Shown here one piece after another: positions 11,080 through 21,733 of a stretch of 64,000 nucleotides of DNA (position 1 is the first letter of the stretch; the number at the start of each line of letters is the position of its first letter). Below the pieces are notes generated by a model, which saw only the letters and a program-made list of their open reading frames with translations, was not told the origin of the DNA and did not search any database. This DNA comes from Timema cristinae (lineage: Eukaryota > Arthropoda > Insecta > Phasmatodea > Timematidae). The position numbers and the translations under genes are program-made. The stretch lies in NCBI GenBank assembly GCA_039000515.1, contig JBCFYV010011135.1:14956376-15020375 (forward strand), in the 5' to 3' direction.

Positions 11080-11290
11080 CTGTAATATCAATGATAGCTC
11101 TAGGTAACCAATGATACCCACATGTCCATCACAGACTCTGCCTTAAAATATGAGTGAAGAATGACCTTGACATCAAGACAATCCCTTTATAGCGCAGTTG
11201 TAGAGCATTGGCGCGCTAAGCCAAAATTCCCGGGTTCGATTCCCGTGTCTAGGTGCCATTTTTAAATTTATTCAAGTATGAGTCAGTTAA
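11080..11290 (+). mobile_element. tRNA-headed SINE, family C
   Basis: It has an A-box-like TAGCGCAGTTGTAGAGCATTG and a perfect B box GGTTCGATTCC, then CGTGTCTAGGTGCCATTTTT. The upstream CCACATGTCCATCACAGACT block is shared with the copy at 48380-48575, so the family includes sequence 5' of the tRNA-like part. Other fragments lie at 16295-16420, 20955-21045, 38345-38445 and 59290-59420. Confidence 0.7.
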
Positions 11291-11603
11291 AGACATATTT
11301 CTGTGGTTATACTCAATCTCCCAAGCTTAATATTTCACATATACACTTAATTTTGTAGAAATGCTTTCTTCCACAAACTTTTGCAAATACATGTCAAGAA
11401 AAGATTTTGACTCTCACTTCAAAAACAAATTAGAACTCTCTAACATCAGTTAGAGCCAAGGGTAGTTGGATAAAAGGTGGCCAATGTGGATACTAGACAA
11501 GAACGCTGTCTTTGCTCAACGTCCTAAGTGTGTTTGTTACAAGTATTATGGCAGGAAAGAAAGGCGATAATAATAAAAAGTAGGCCTACTGTTGTACATA
11601 CAC

Positions 11604-11818
11604 TAGCCCCATGGCTTCTTTGGTGCTGACTGACAGTTCACAGCTGACTTCTGACAGTCGACATTCAGGCATATGCCTAAATATTGATTGTCAAAAGTGA
11701 CAGCTGCTAAACACATGTTTTTGCAGATCATATGGTTTGGCGTAGGGATACATAATTTGGTCTGGTAACTTTTCAAAGCCGTCAGCTGTCAGTCAGCACC
11801 AAAGAAGCCACGAGGCTA
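11604..11818. mobile_element. Short MITE (about 215 bp) with 30-bp TIRs
   Basis: TAGCCCCATGGCTTCTTTGG at the left end is matched by the reverse complement of CAAAGAAGCCACGAGGCTA at the right. TGGTGCTGACTGACAG is perfect in both arms. The ends sit at TA dinucleotides, consistent with a TA target. Confidence 0.75.
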
Positions 11819-11882
11819 CAGTAGTAATTCTAGAATTTTCCAACTCAAGATCTCATCTTTACAGCTTCTCCCCAAACATTGA

Positions 11883-11900
11883 GGGGGGGGGGGGGGGGGG
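11883..11900. repeat. Poly-G run
   Basis: An uninterrupted G tract of about 18 bases. Its length in the consensus is probably not exact. Confidence 0.8.
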
Positions 11901-12877
11901 GTTGAAACTCCTTACACCCACCCTATCATGACACCCATATCAATAGAACACAAATGTTTATAAATCAGCTGTCTCTTATATTAATATTTCCTATCACTTA
12001 TATGTAATCTATCAACCTAGTAATAGCACATTTATTTACAGACACTAAAAAAAAGTGTTTTGTTTTTGGAATGACCCATTATAAATGTTGACTGTATTTT
12101 TTTTTAAATTTAATTTTATAAATTTGTCTTCAAAAAACTTTTACTTAATTAGTGGTGGTTGTAGGTAATTAGAGGGGAGAATAGACTTTAGTTGTCTAAT
12201 TATTGGAATTTTCTTTCTTAAAATTATTAAAATATTGATATCAGCCATAGATTTTCATTAAAAAATAGATATCACCATATGTAGAAAATTAAAATTAATT
12301 TGTATACCGTGTTGCTCCAGTCGAAATATTTATATAAAAAAATTACATTAGAATCATTTGACTACAGTAAAATTATAACTAATTAATAAACATTAAAATG
12401 CTAAGTACTAATGTGGTAGTACAAGACATCTCATCACCAACACGTGGATCATCAGATTAGTTATTGGTTTAATTGAACTTAAAGTATATTTATTTGATTA
12501 CAATTTATGTATAGGTAAATTTCTTAAATTCCTATAAGAGTAAATATGCATTAATGTATGAATAGTAAATTAAAACTAATAATAATCACAATTGAAAGCT
12601 ATCCATGTTCTCTATTTGTTTGTATTCCATCAAAGTTTTGATAGTTAAAAATCATGATATTAAGATTGATCCTTGATTATACCAGTAAGAATAGAGTTTG
12701 ACACTATTATAAGGTTTTTTTGAAAGTTGAAGTTGGTACCTGTCTACCAACACTGACTCCACCCAAAATTGCTTCAGACTCCACAGCTCTAGCTTGTACC
12801 CTAATTTTTCATTCGTTAATAAACTAAATTTGTAGTTTGCATGGAGAAAATTAACTATTTAAGCTAGTAATGAGTTA

Positions 12878-13548
12878 GGCCAGTATTACACTATCACATT
12901 TTTCATGGATCAAAATATATTTCTTTGATCAAATATATAATAAAATATTTAACACAGTCTTTGATCAAAGATGTGTTATTACACTATGTTACAACACAAT
13001 TCTTTCACAGTCACTACAATATATGTTATTAAAAAAATGGACTCCAATGGTTTAATTCCAAGTGCAGCGACTGTGCGTGCTATTGTGATAATCTAATTGC
13101 TGCTTAGAACGAAAATAAAACCTGTTAAACGATTGTGGATTCTACCTTGGGTTGGGAGACGAAATTCAAGAGGAATTAACATTTGCCTGCTAAAGGAACT
13201 TCAAACTGAAGATCTGGTACCTAATCAAAAATATTTATATATGGACTGTGAAACTTTTAAATATTTGGTAGCAAAAGTCACTCCATTAATTAAAAGAAAA
13301 AAATACACACTTAAGAAATGCTAAGACTGCTTCGCACGTGCAGGATAATCTTTCAGGCGCCATTTTCTTTGATCAAACCTTAGAGCATGTTCTATAACGA
13401 AAATATGTGATCAAAGATTTGTAAAATATTAATGTTATCAAAGATCTTTGAGTTGTCGTCAAAGTTACATCACATTTTCTTTGATCACAGATCTTTGACA
13501 TAAATTGATAGTGTAATACAGCCTAAATGTGATAGTGTAATACCAGCC
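12878..13548. mobile_element. PIF/Harbinger-derived element with TTA target duplication
   Basis: The left TIR is GGCCAGTATTACACTATCAC and the right TIR is its complement (GTGATAGTGTAATACCAGCC). Both are flanked by TTA (12875-12877 and 13549-13551), the classic PIF/Harbinger target. The right TIR is internally duplicated (GATAGTGTAATACAGCC just inside). The interior is rich in ATCAAAGAT motifs and carries the transposase relic at 13097-13324. Confidence 0.85.
13097..13324 (+). pseudogene. Relic of a Harbinger-type transposase N-terminus
   Basis: The short open frame contains LWILPWVGRRNSRGINICLL, then LLKELQTEDLVPNQKYLYMD and CETFKYLVAKVTPLI. This matches the conserved N-terminal pattern of HARBI1/PIF transposases (a Trp-x-x-Pro-Trp segment, a Leu-x-x-Glu-Leu segment, and a Met-Asp-x-x-x-Phe-x-x-Leu segment). 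The catalytic DDE part is absent, so the copy is non-functional and only marks the origin of the element. Confidence 0.65.
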
Positions 13549-13559
13549 TTATTAGACGC

Positions 13560-15390
13560 ACGAGTGGTATTTGGTACACACCACACTATCAGTTTTAATG
13601 CCCATGATCTTGGGTGTAGCACGAAACATAACTGAAAAGTTACATGTTATCACCAATATATAAATAAATATTTATGGGTACATTTCAAAAGTGATTTATA
13701 TGTCAAGTTTTGTTAAGATGTTAACTAGTATTTATTAAGTGTTAAAAATTTATAAATCTTGGTGTAATTTGATTATATGTAACTTACTCGTGTAAAAAAG
13801 TCAATCAAATATATAAGCTTTGTACCATAACCATGAAAAAGAGTCTAATATATGATGGATCCAGCAATCTATTACCGATTTGGAATGTAAAAAATATTAC
13901 TTTGATTAATCCTGTTGTGTATTTTTAGGCCCACACTTGTAAATGACTTGTTGATCTTAATCTTAACTTTTCATGATCACAAGGTGTATTTATTTGAAGC
14001 ACCAGGAGCACAAAATGTCTTCAAATAAAACCACTTTTGCTAATCCTAAGGTTGCTCACATGAATACAAAATAAGTTACAGACCATGTTCTTTATTATTA
14101 AATATAAATATGGCCTGGATTCATTATTATGCCTAATTAGGTCTACATGATGATTTAGGCACTTTTTAAAAGATAGGAAACAAATCAGTTAACAATTAGT
14201 GAATTAAGTAGACCCAACTTTTACATAAAACAATTATGCCTACCTAGGTTTGTTTAGATTGATAGCAGCTCCCCATTCTTCAAAGTTGAGCAAAATAAAA
14301 CTAAACCTGTAATTAGGTTTTGGACCAAATAAATAAAATGTGTAGCTGCATTAAAATCCAATTTGTAAGCACTCTTATAATTTATATGATAGTGTCCATG
14401 ATTCCTTTACACTTTAAAAAAGATTAAGTTGGTCATTGCAGTTAAGAGGATCCTTAAATTTGTTGAACTTGTTGAATATGAAGCTGGAGGAAATTCCAGT
14501 GCACACACATTATTACTGGTTTATTTATGAGCTAGCCTATTTGGTTTCAAGATAACCTGGTAAGGAATTTGCTATTCGAGAAGAAACCGGATAGCTCGTT
14601 AGAAAAATCTCGGGTGGTAAACCGGTTCCTTTGTCATTTATGCTTCCAGTAATATAGCGTGGGTAAATCCACTAGTAAAAGACTATATAAAAAGATACTC
14701 TATGACATTCAAAGAAGCCTGAAGATAAATATTATATGTAAATTATAAAGATCATCAATGATTTACTTTTATTTATTTGCAAAAACGTAAGGGCTACACA
14801 AAATATATTACGCATTCATATTTTACAGTTACTTTCCTTTGTCCCCTGACCGAACCTCACCTTATACATCCTGCGATTGGTTTGATAGCTCCTTGAATAG
14901 CTATGCGAAATAATTGAACTTTCTTGCCTTCCTGTACATTTTTCAATTCATTGTCTGACATGTTTAAGAAGTTATAGTCCTATCTAGAATTGACATTCCG
15001 TTTAATTAAGCGTAGGCCTAAATTGGCGTCAAAAACCACCTTGTTTCAAATCACAAGGCTACAACAACGCTACCAACACTATATTGTAATATTATTATTT
15101 ATCCAATGAACAATTCTGATTTGTAAAAATAATAAATCTATAAATCAGTATAATGTAGTAAACAATAGTATTTTTTAAAGTTTTTTTGAAGTGTTTCATG
15201 TAATTTAAAATAATTTATGATAATTTTACTGAAGTAACATTTAAAAGGTAATTTTATTCAGCGAAAGAGTATTTAAAGTTCGAAAAATGTTTGTAAACAA
15301 CCGCATTAAAATTACAAAGAATTATACTTGTGTGACAAATAATTAATCAGAATAGTTAGTGATAATGCAAAACTAGAGTTTTGTAAATAA
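13560..15390. other. AT-rich region upstream of FKRP, no feature recognised
   Basis: No open frame of interest and no repeat family recognised. CpG dinucleotides are a little denser at 14570-14640 and 14820-15060, so the FKRP promoter may lie there. I see no specific element that I can defend. Confidence 0.3.
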
Positions 15391-15391
15391 T

Positions 15392-16126
15392 ATGAGAATT
15401 AAATGGGCCAAAGTGGTAACATTAGCTGTAATAATATTTAATTTAATAGGACTATATTACATTTGGAAATTACTATCCTATGTAAACATTGATAAACACT
15501 ATGATCATTTAAGAAGTAACACAGGCAGCTCTCTTCATAATGAAAGATCTCATGTGGTCAAAGACCTCACAATTGTCATCAGAAAGTTTGAATATTTTGA
15601 AAATGATATACCTGAAACTATTCAATCACTTATGTCAGTCTTCCCCAAAGTACCAATTTTAATTGTTAGCGACACACTACCATATCCTCCGCTAAATTTA
15701 AAGGAACTTAATAAAAATGGCACTTTTGTTAAATTAATTAATCTTAATTTTAATTTTAATAGTTTGTTTGAAGAAAAGAATCCCTTGTTTCATATTAAAA
15801 CTAATTTTGTTCTAATAATTCCTGACTCCACTCGAATAAGTAGTAAATTATTTAATGTTATGCTCAAAGAACTAAAGGTACAACCAGATAGACTAATTTC
15901 CACCCCATTTTTAAATTCCAATGTAAAAGATTGTTTGAAACTTAAGTTAGAACTTAAAGAATGGTATTTGGAGTACATTTTAACTAGTGATAGTGATTTG
16001 TGTGATGTCGTTAAAGGAAAGCAGGTAATTCTTTTAGAAACGGGAATACTTAGAAGATTACCTGACCCATTCATGCTTCCATTTCCTGAAGCTTTATACA
16101 TACAAACATCTTCCAAAAACATCAAG
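15392..16126 (+). CDS. FKRP: FKRP exon 1
   Basis: The ATG at 15392 is preceded by an in-frame TAG. It encodes the cytoplasmic tail, the membrane anchor (VVTLAVIIFNLIGLYYIW) and the diverged N-terminal stem domain, ending AAG|GTAAGT. This half is poorly conserved, as is usual in the family. Confidence 0.85.
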
Positions 16127-17838
16127 GTAAGTCTATGCTGGTTATAAAATTATCACATAGGCTAGGTAGGCCCTAGTTTATTCTTTAAATTGAAAAATTA
16201 ATCCTAGATTTGGGAATTGAACCTGGGACCTTTGAGATAGTATACCAATGCTTTTACCACTGATCTCTCCAGGGTGTCCTTCACTAATATTTTAAAGCTG
16301 AGTCTGTGATGGATGTACGGGTTTGATTCCTGTGTTAAAGTGTCATTTTTCAAGTTTAAGAATATGATATTTAGATGTGGGTATAATCGTAAACCTACTT
16401 AACTATAATAACTTAAGTCTATTTAATTCATCATCACACACTTATAGGACCTAAGCTACCGTCATGGATTGTTGCCTGGGTAAGTTAAGCTGGTTTAAAC
16501 TGTAGTGTACTCATGATATCTTTGTAGATAGTATGCTTCCTAATTAAACAGACTGGTTTTTTTTTTGTCTTACAACAGTAACAAAAAAATAAGATGATGG
16601 GTGACCTTGCGGTTGGGTGTCAGACTTCTGTGCTTATGGTCTGGGGTTCAATCCTCGGTCCCGGCACAGATTTATCTGATTACCAAACCCTTCCTTCACC
16701 TCTAAACAGACGTGTATTAATCACAACTTGTGAATGTGGGGAATGCCAGGCCTCCATTGTGGTTCGGATTCCACGTTAAACTGTAGGTCCTCCATTTCAC
16801 CTCACAATCACCCTACCATTACACATTAGCGTAAGTGCATATAACCCGAACGGGTAGTAAGATGTGGCGCTAATAATAATAGTAAAACATGTATTCTTAT
16901 TATTACCTAATACATTTGACAAGAACACAGTAGGGAGACCATTTGACCATCAAAGTGTGTTTAGAAGCGATTAAAAATATATTCTTTATACTATTATTTT
17001 TTTAGGTTAAATTGCTACGAAATCAAGTTTTGAGGGACGGTAAACCTTTGTTTGAAACTACTCATGCGCAGTGGAAGGTAAGGCAAGCAGAACAGGGCCG
17101 ACGAAGGCACATGTATCAGACACTAGGTTTCAAGAAGGTTGTCTTGGAGAAAGGAGCGGTCGAATGGTACGGCTGTACTCGTGAGACGCCCCGTTGTTTC
17201 GGGACCGTGACAAACGATATGCCACAATACTTGTGGGAAGGCAAATGGACGCCACCCTGTTGTCTGGAAGGCTTGCGCCGTACGGCCCGCCACGTGTTTG
17301 ACCAACTCGAAGCCGCCGGTGTACGGTATTGGCTGGAAGGCGGTAGTTTGTTGGGAGCTATGAGAATGGGTGACATACTACCTTGGGATTATGACATCGA
17401 TGTCGGTATCTACAGAGATGACATTCCTCTTTGTTCGTGGCTAAATCAGGCTCGTAGCCAACCTGTCATTGACGACAAAGGTTTTGTTTGGGAGAAAGCA
17501 AATGAAGGTGACTTTTACCGTGTTCAGTTTAGTCAGGTTAATCGGTTGCACGTGGATTTGTTCCCGTTTTATAAAAAAAATTCCACTATGACCAAAGACA
17601 CGTGGTTCATCACACATAAACAGGATAAGGAATTCCCTGAACACTTTCTTCGCCCGATATCCAGTATCGATTTATCGGCCGGAAAGTTTCCGCACCAAAT
17701 AATATTCGAGATTTTTTGGAGCTTAAGTTTGGGAAAGGGGCCATAGAAAATCCAGAATATCCTGACCCTGAGCAATTAGAATTTACCCATAAAGAAAATG
17801 TTCCAGATGTAAAACTTCAGTCAGACTATGATTACTGA
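15392..17838 (+). CDS. FKRP: Fukutin-related protein (ribitol-5-phosphate transferase), two exons, apparent 1-base frameshift
   Basis: Exons are 15392-16126 and 17006-17838 (phase 0), giving about 522 residues; human FKRP is 495. Residues 9-26 form a single membrane helix, as in a type II Golgi protein. The C-terminal half carries the diagnostic features: Cys 302 and Cys 309 plus the Cys330-Cys331 pair, with the same spacing as the FKRP zinc-binding cysteines, then YWLEGGSLLGAMRMGDILPW and the DYDIDVGIY motif (Asp 373, 375, 377, metal and nucleotide binding). FKRP adds ribitol-5-phosphate to alpha-dystroglycan glycan. After FPEHFLRP the frame must move back by one base at about 17681-17686 to read APNNIRDFLELKFGKG, which is family sequence, to a TGA at 17836. 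One base is therefore missing here; a sequence error is more likely than decay. The 879-bp intron holds a SINE. Confidence 0.9.
16200..16275 (-). repeat. tRNA-like fragment
   Basis: On the - strand a B-box-like GGTTCAATTCC (+ strand GGGAATTGAACCTGGGACC) and an A-box-like part are seen. Pairing is poor. This is a SINE head of an unassigned family, inside the FKRP intron. Confidence 0.45.
16600..16884 (+). mobile_element. tRNA-headed SINE family A inside the FKRP intron
   Basis: Head GGTGACC, B box GGTTCAATCC, then CGGTCCCGGCACAGATTTAT, the full body (TGTGGGGAATGCCAGGCCTC, TTAAACTGTAGGTCCTCC) and the 3' TAATAATAAT tail. It is full length and on the same strand as FKRP. Confidence 0.85.
17006..17838 (+). 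CDS. FKRP: FKRP exon 2 (catalytic LicD-like domain)
   Basis: The acceptor TTATTTTTTTAG precedes GTT AAA. It is open to the frameshift near 17681-17686. From there the frame one base back continues to TGA 17836-17838 with family sequence (IENPEYPDPEQLEF). Read without correction, the exon would end at 17746 with unrelated residues. Confidence 0.88.
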
Positions 17839-17964
17839 GATATGTGTTCATTATATTCTGACTTTTTTTTTACTAACAAATGTTAATATATTGGAATAAG
17901 GGGTGCAAAGCTTCAATAATTACTTTCAACTTTAATTCAAAAGTCAAATTTAATTAATTAATTT

Positions 17965-18176
17965 ACTAATCACCTGCCTCAGTGGCCGCATGGTCTAAGG
18001 CGTTACTTTCACAGATTGAGGCTCGAATCCGGGTCGGGTGTACTGAAGGTGGTTTTCCACTCTTCCTCCACATAAATGTGGGCACATTTACTTTAAATGT
18101 AACCTTCCTCATCCCTAACTCATTAGCATAACTATTACATAAGTGTATAACCTGAACAAGTGGTAAGGTGTTCTAA
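17965..18176 (+). mobile_element. SINE family B, full-length forward copy
   Basis: Head CCTGCCTCAGTGGCCGCATG, A-box GTGGCCGCATGGTCTAAGG, B box GGCTCGAATCC, body GTGTACTGAAGGTGGTTTTCC, end AGTGGTAAGGTGTTC and a poly-A-like tail. It is a good reference copy of the family, lying in the likely FKRP 3' UTR. Confidence 0.8.
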
Positions 18177-18340
18177 AAAAAAAAACTATCTTTGTTCTCA
18201 ATATGTAATAGTGACAAAAATATTCTAACTTGGATTTAGCTTCGGGAATATTTAAATTTGTCCTCGCGAATCATTAGTTGGGCTTTGCACATCCCTAAAT
18301 CGGACTTAACTTTTAACAAAACGTAGCTTGCTGTATGCTC

Positions 18341-18346
18341 AATAAA
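18341..18346 (+). promoter_or_regulatory. FKRP: Candidate polyadenylation signal for FKRP
   Basis: AATAAA in the context TGTATGCTCAATAAACCTGTG, with G/T-rich sequence following. It is about 500 bp after the FKRP stop. No closer canonical AATAAA was seen. Confidence 0.4.
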
Positions 18347-18458
18347 CCTGTGTTCAAAAGTATGTGTCAATGTAATTAACTCTTGTGTACCTAAATATTA
18401 AGTTGTCAATACTCATGGCTATAACGTCTTCTAGTTCTGTAATATGTCTTTATAAATA

Positions 18459-19024
18459 CAGGGTGTTCAGAAACTCAATGCCCAAACTGCACTTATAGCT
18501 TGTTTGAACCAAAAGTAATACAACATTCCAATACACTTACATCTGGAAACCTATGCTAATACCATTAAATTGTGTTAAAAGTTTCGGCGTATAGCACCGG
18601 GATAGCGAAGTCTTCAAGCATGCATGTACAACAAGTTGGATAGATGATAGTAGGAGTTAGGCGCTCGGCATTGCACATGCAATAATGGCAAGCACTTTCT
18701 GTGATGTAATACTCTTAATTATAACCCTCAGAACGTATTTCCATTTATAGATGGACTGATGTGTTGTTTACTATTAATTGTGGTATGTTCTGCTACCGTG
18801 TTCCAAGATGTGGTGTGTAGGGCCACGTGCCTAACTCCTATGCAACCTGTTGAACACGTATGCTTGCACAGCTTTGTTCTCCAGGGGCTGTTCACCAAAA
18901 CTTTGAACACAATTTAATGATATTAGCATAGTTTTTTTGGATGTAGGTGTATAGGGATTTTGTATTACTTTTGGTTCAAACAAGCTATGTGTGCAGTTTG
19001 GGCATTTAGTTTCTGAACACCCTA
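18459..19024. mobile_element. TA-flanked MITE with about 70-bp TIRs (mariner-like ends)
   Basis: CAGGGTGTTCAGAAACTCAA at the left end is inverted at the right end as GTTTCTGAACACCCTA. The next block (TTTGAACCAAAAGTAATACA) also recurs inverted. TA lies at 18457-18458 and at 19025-19026. The CAGGGTGTTC terminus is typical of mariner-like elements. No transposase was recognised in the interior. Confidence 0.8.
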
Positions 19025-19244
19025 TATATACACGTAATATATCCCTGTTGAATATTGTGTTACATGACTGTTATATTATGTATAATAATTGTTGAAAATG
19101 TTAGATTACTTGAATATTAGTGCATCTTCTTGCCATTTTTTATACTTCAAATTTATTTAGGTGTTAATCTTGCTTTTATATAAAGTATTTTTACATGGTA
19201 AAAATCTTATGTAATATTGAGTGGAGTATTTAGTTTATTATATC

Positions 19245-19385
19245 CCCTAGACTCAAGCACGTTGGGAAATTATTTGGGGAAAGCTACCCTCAGTACATCC
19301 AACCAGAATTCAAACCCATTCCTACTGTCACCGGCATCCAGTCTAAAATTACACATTGGACCAGTCAACCACCTGTGTGGTTGAA
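19245..19385 (-). mobile_element. SINE family B, partial
   Basis: Body and head relic on the - strand (CTACCCTCAGTACATCCAACC, CAGTCTAAAATTACACATTGG). The tail is missing. Confidence 0.55.
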
Positions 19386-19459
19386 TCAAATTTGACTAAT
19401 TAATAGTTTAACCATTTATATTGTTTACATAGAGTATATTCAACCCCCCTACCCCCACT

Positions 19460-20949
19460 TGACTTTACTTGGATGACAGCTCAAAAAGTTACTAAAAATA
19501 GTACCAAATGTGTCCCAACGCCAACAGTTGACATCTGTCACTTTGAATAGCTGAATTGAAAACATATTCCAATGTATGAGTGTGATAGTTAACCACGCTA
19601 ATTTAGGCCAATATTATTTATATTTATTCGAGGTCAGGCACAAAGCTTATTTATCGTTTTATTACATTTAAAAAATAATAATTTATTCATATCACTGTCA
19701 CGTAAGCTATAACAAATATAGCTTCAAAATGGTAACCGACAAATTTAAACCATATGATTGATCATGACGCAAACAAGTTATTTATATTAGTGCACTCACA
19801 TAGTTAATAAAAATATTTTATTTGGTTAAATATTTGGAATCACAATAAAATAATCATAAAATAATTTATTATATGGTAAAAAAAAGACAAATATTTTCTC
19901 TTTTCCAAGTAAATACAATGCCTGTATTAAAACGTATTAGTGTGTGCTCTTTATCAACGGCTCTCAAACTTTTTTAAGGCCATGACTAAAAGTTTAATGT
20001 ACCCCCATGGAAAAAAATCCAAATGACAGTTTAAAAAAAATATGACCCCATGGTAAATTATTATTGATCTATTTAATATATTGGGAAAACATATCTGTTA
20101 TCAAAATATTTCAAATGTGGCAAAGCTATTTAGAGAAAATCCTACTGTTATAGCCTTAACATTATCTCTTACTGAAAATAATTACCGTCAGTTATAAAAA
20201 CATAATTTTACTGTAAAAAGTCTGTAGAAAAGTTTTATACATTTTCTTAACAAATTCATTCAAAAATAAAGAGAAAAAGTAAACATAAACAAAACATTTT
20301 CAAATAAAAATTTATAATTGTAATTTTGTAGCTGATATCCCAAATCACAAATTTTTTCAATGAGAGGGGTGCGGCTGCATAGCTTGGCACAGCTTTTTGA
20401 TCTGATTGTCCAGTTGGAACTTTCAAGCATAGGTCTGGCTCCAAATTTAGCCTATTGCATACTTTTTTAGGTACACCATGGATGAAATACCACTCTCACA
20501 GAGATATGTTGCCGAGAAAAGGCATTGGTCTCCATCCGAGAGCAAATAGAGGTAAAAGAGCCGTGAAAATAACCAGATAATGGTAACTGCCGACAATTAG
20601 GGTTTTCCATAAGCCCCTTGAAAGGTGCCCGTGTACTCCTGGGGGTTACCGCTGCTCTATATTACATGTTATAGATTACATTCTAAAACTAAGAATAAGT
20701 ATATATTTTTAATTACGTTTAAAATATGTTTTCAGAGTGGATAAAAATAAAATATTAAAAGTTAATGAAATAATGTGACAAAACTTAAGTTTACATTATT
20801 TTAAATGTAAAATATAACATGTACCGTAATTAAAAAACTTATCATCTATAACAAAACAGTGATCTTTTACAAAGGTTGGCAACCCATAACCTAAACATAT
20901 GATTTTTCAGCCGTCATTCAGGTAAAAAGCTATGGTGAACAGACTCTAG
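19460..20949. mobile_element. 770-bp TIR family, copy 2, interrupted by a hAT-type element
   Basis: The left end is GACTTTACTTGGATGACAGC and the right end is CGTCATTCAGGTAAAAAGC. Its total length of about 1490 bp is explained by the 700-bp insertion at 19955-20654. Without that insertion it matches copies 1 and 3. Confidence 0.8.
19955..20654. mobile_element. Non-autonomous hAT-type element nested in the 770-bp family
   Basis: The ends are CAACGGCTCTCAAACTTTTT and, reverse complemented, CAGCGGTAACCCCCAGGAG. They are flanked by 8-bp near-identical duplications CTCTTTAT (19947-19954) and CTCTATAT (20655-20662). The terminal pattern and 8-bp duplication fit the hAT superfamily. No transposase frame is seen. 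Confidence 0.8.
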
Positions 20950-20954
20950 ACTGC

Positions 20955-21045
20955 CTCTGTGGTCTCAGTTCCTTGATACAGATGTCCCAGGTTCAATTCC
21001 TTTGTCCAGGTTGTCACTTTTCACTTAAGCATAATTGATTTTAAG
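20955..21045 (+). mobile_element. SINE family C fragment
   Basis: CAGGTTCAATTCC (B box) followed by TTTGTCCAGGTTGTCACTTTT. Only the head and the first part of the body remain. Confidence 0.45.
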
Positions 21046-21733
21046 TTTAATGATTTCTCGCCCTCGTGCTATTTGATTTTAGTTAGGTTTTACCCACTGA
21101 TCATTGTATCATTAGGTGTGATGTTAGGGTCAGAGAATTGACAAGAAATTCCTCACAGTCTGGTATTTTTTCTAAGAATATCAATCCTGAAGTTCTAAAT
21201 CCACTAGAACAAAATTCAACAACAAAAACTTCTTGTATAACCTTGTTAAAAACTACTTTGTATATTTGATGAAGGATATATCTATGTTTATAACCATTTA
21301 CATTAATCTCAGAACATTTCCTGTGAAACGTCATGAAAACGAACTAAGTTCATCTTTTCATAAATTGTGTACGATATAAACAAAATGTAAGGTTTTTAAT
21401 CTCATAGAGACATGTTGATACGTTTTACTTTTATTTTGGCATAAACCATATTTTAAAATACTAAATTGTTTCTTAAATAATTTAGCATCCATGCAGATCT
21501 ATAGATGTATCTAGGTTATTCTGTAGTTTACAAAGCTGTGGGTTTTTTTTTTTGTGTACAATTTTACACTTTTTTAAAAATTTGTCATTTAATCACGATT
21601 TCAAGGTGAAAGGGAGGCTCAGAGAGTGTAAGATGGAGTGAATAGTTAATATCTGCATATGGCAGCAAAACATGTAACCTACTATTAGGGACCTATTCTA
21701 AATTGCTGCTTGTCTCAAGTGAGGCTAGTGTTT

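Noticed and set aside
15790..16125. - strand 111-residue protein
   Set aside because: Antisense shadow of FKRP exon 1.
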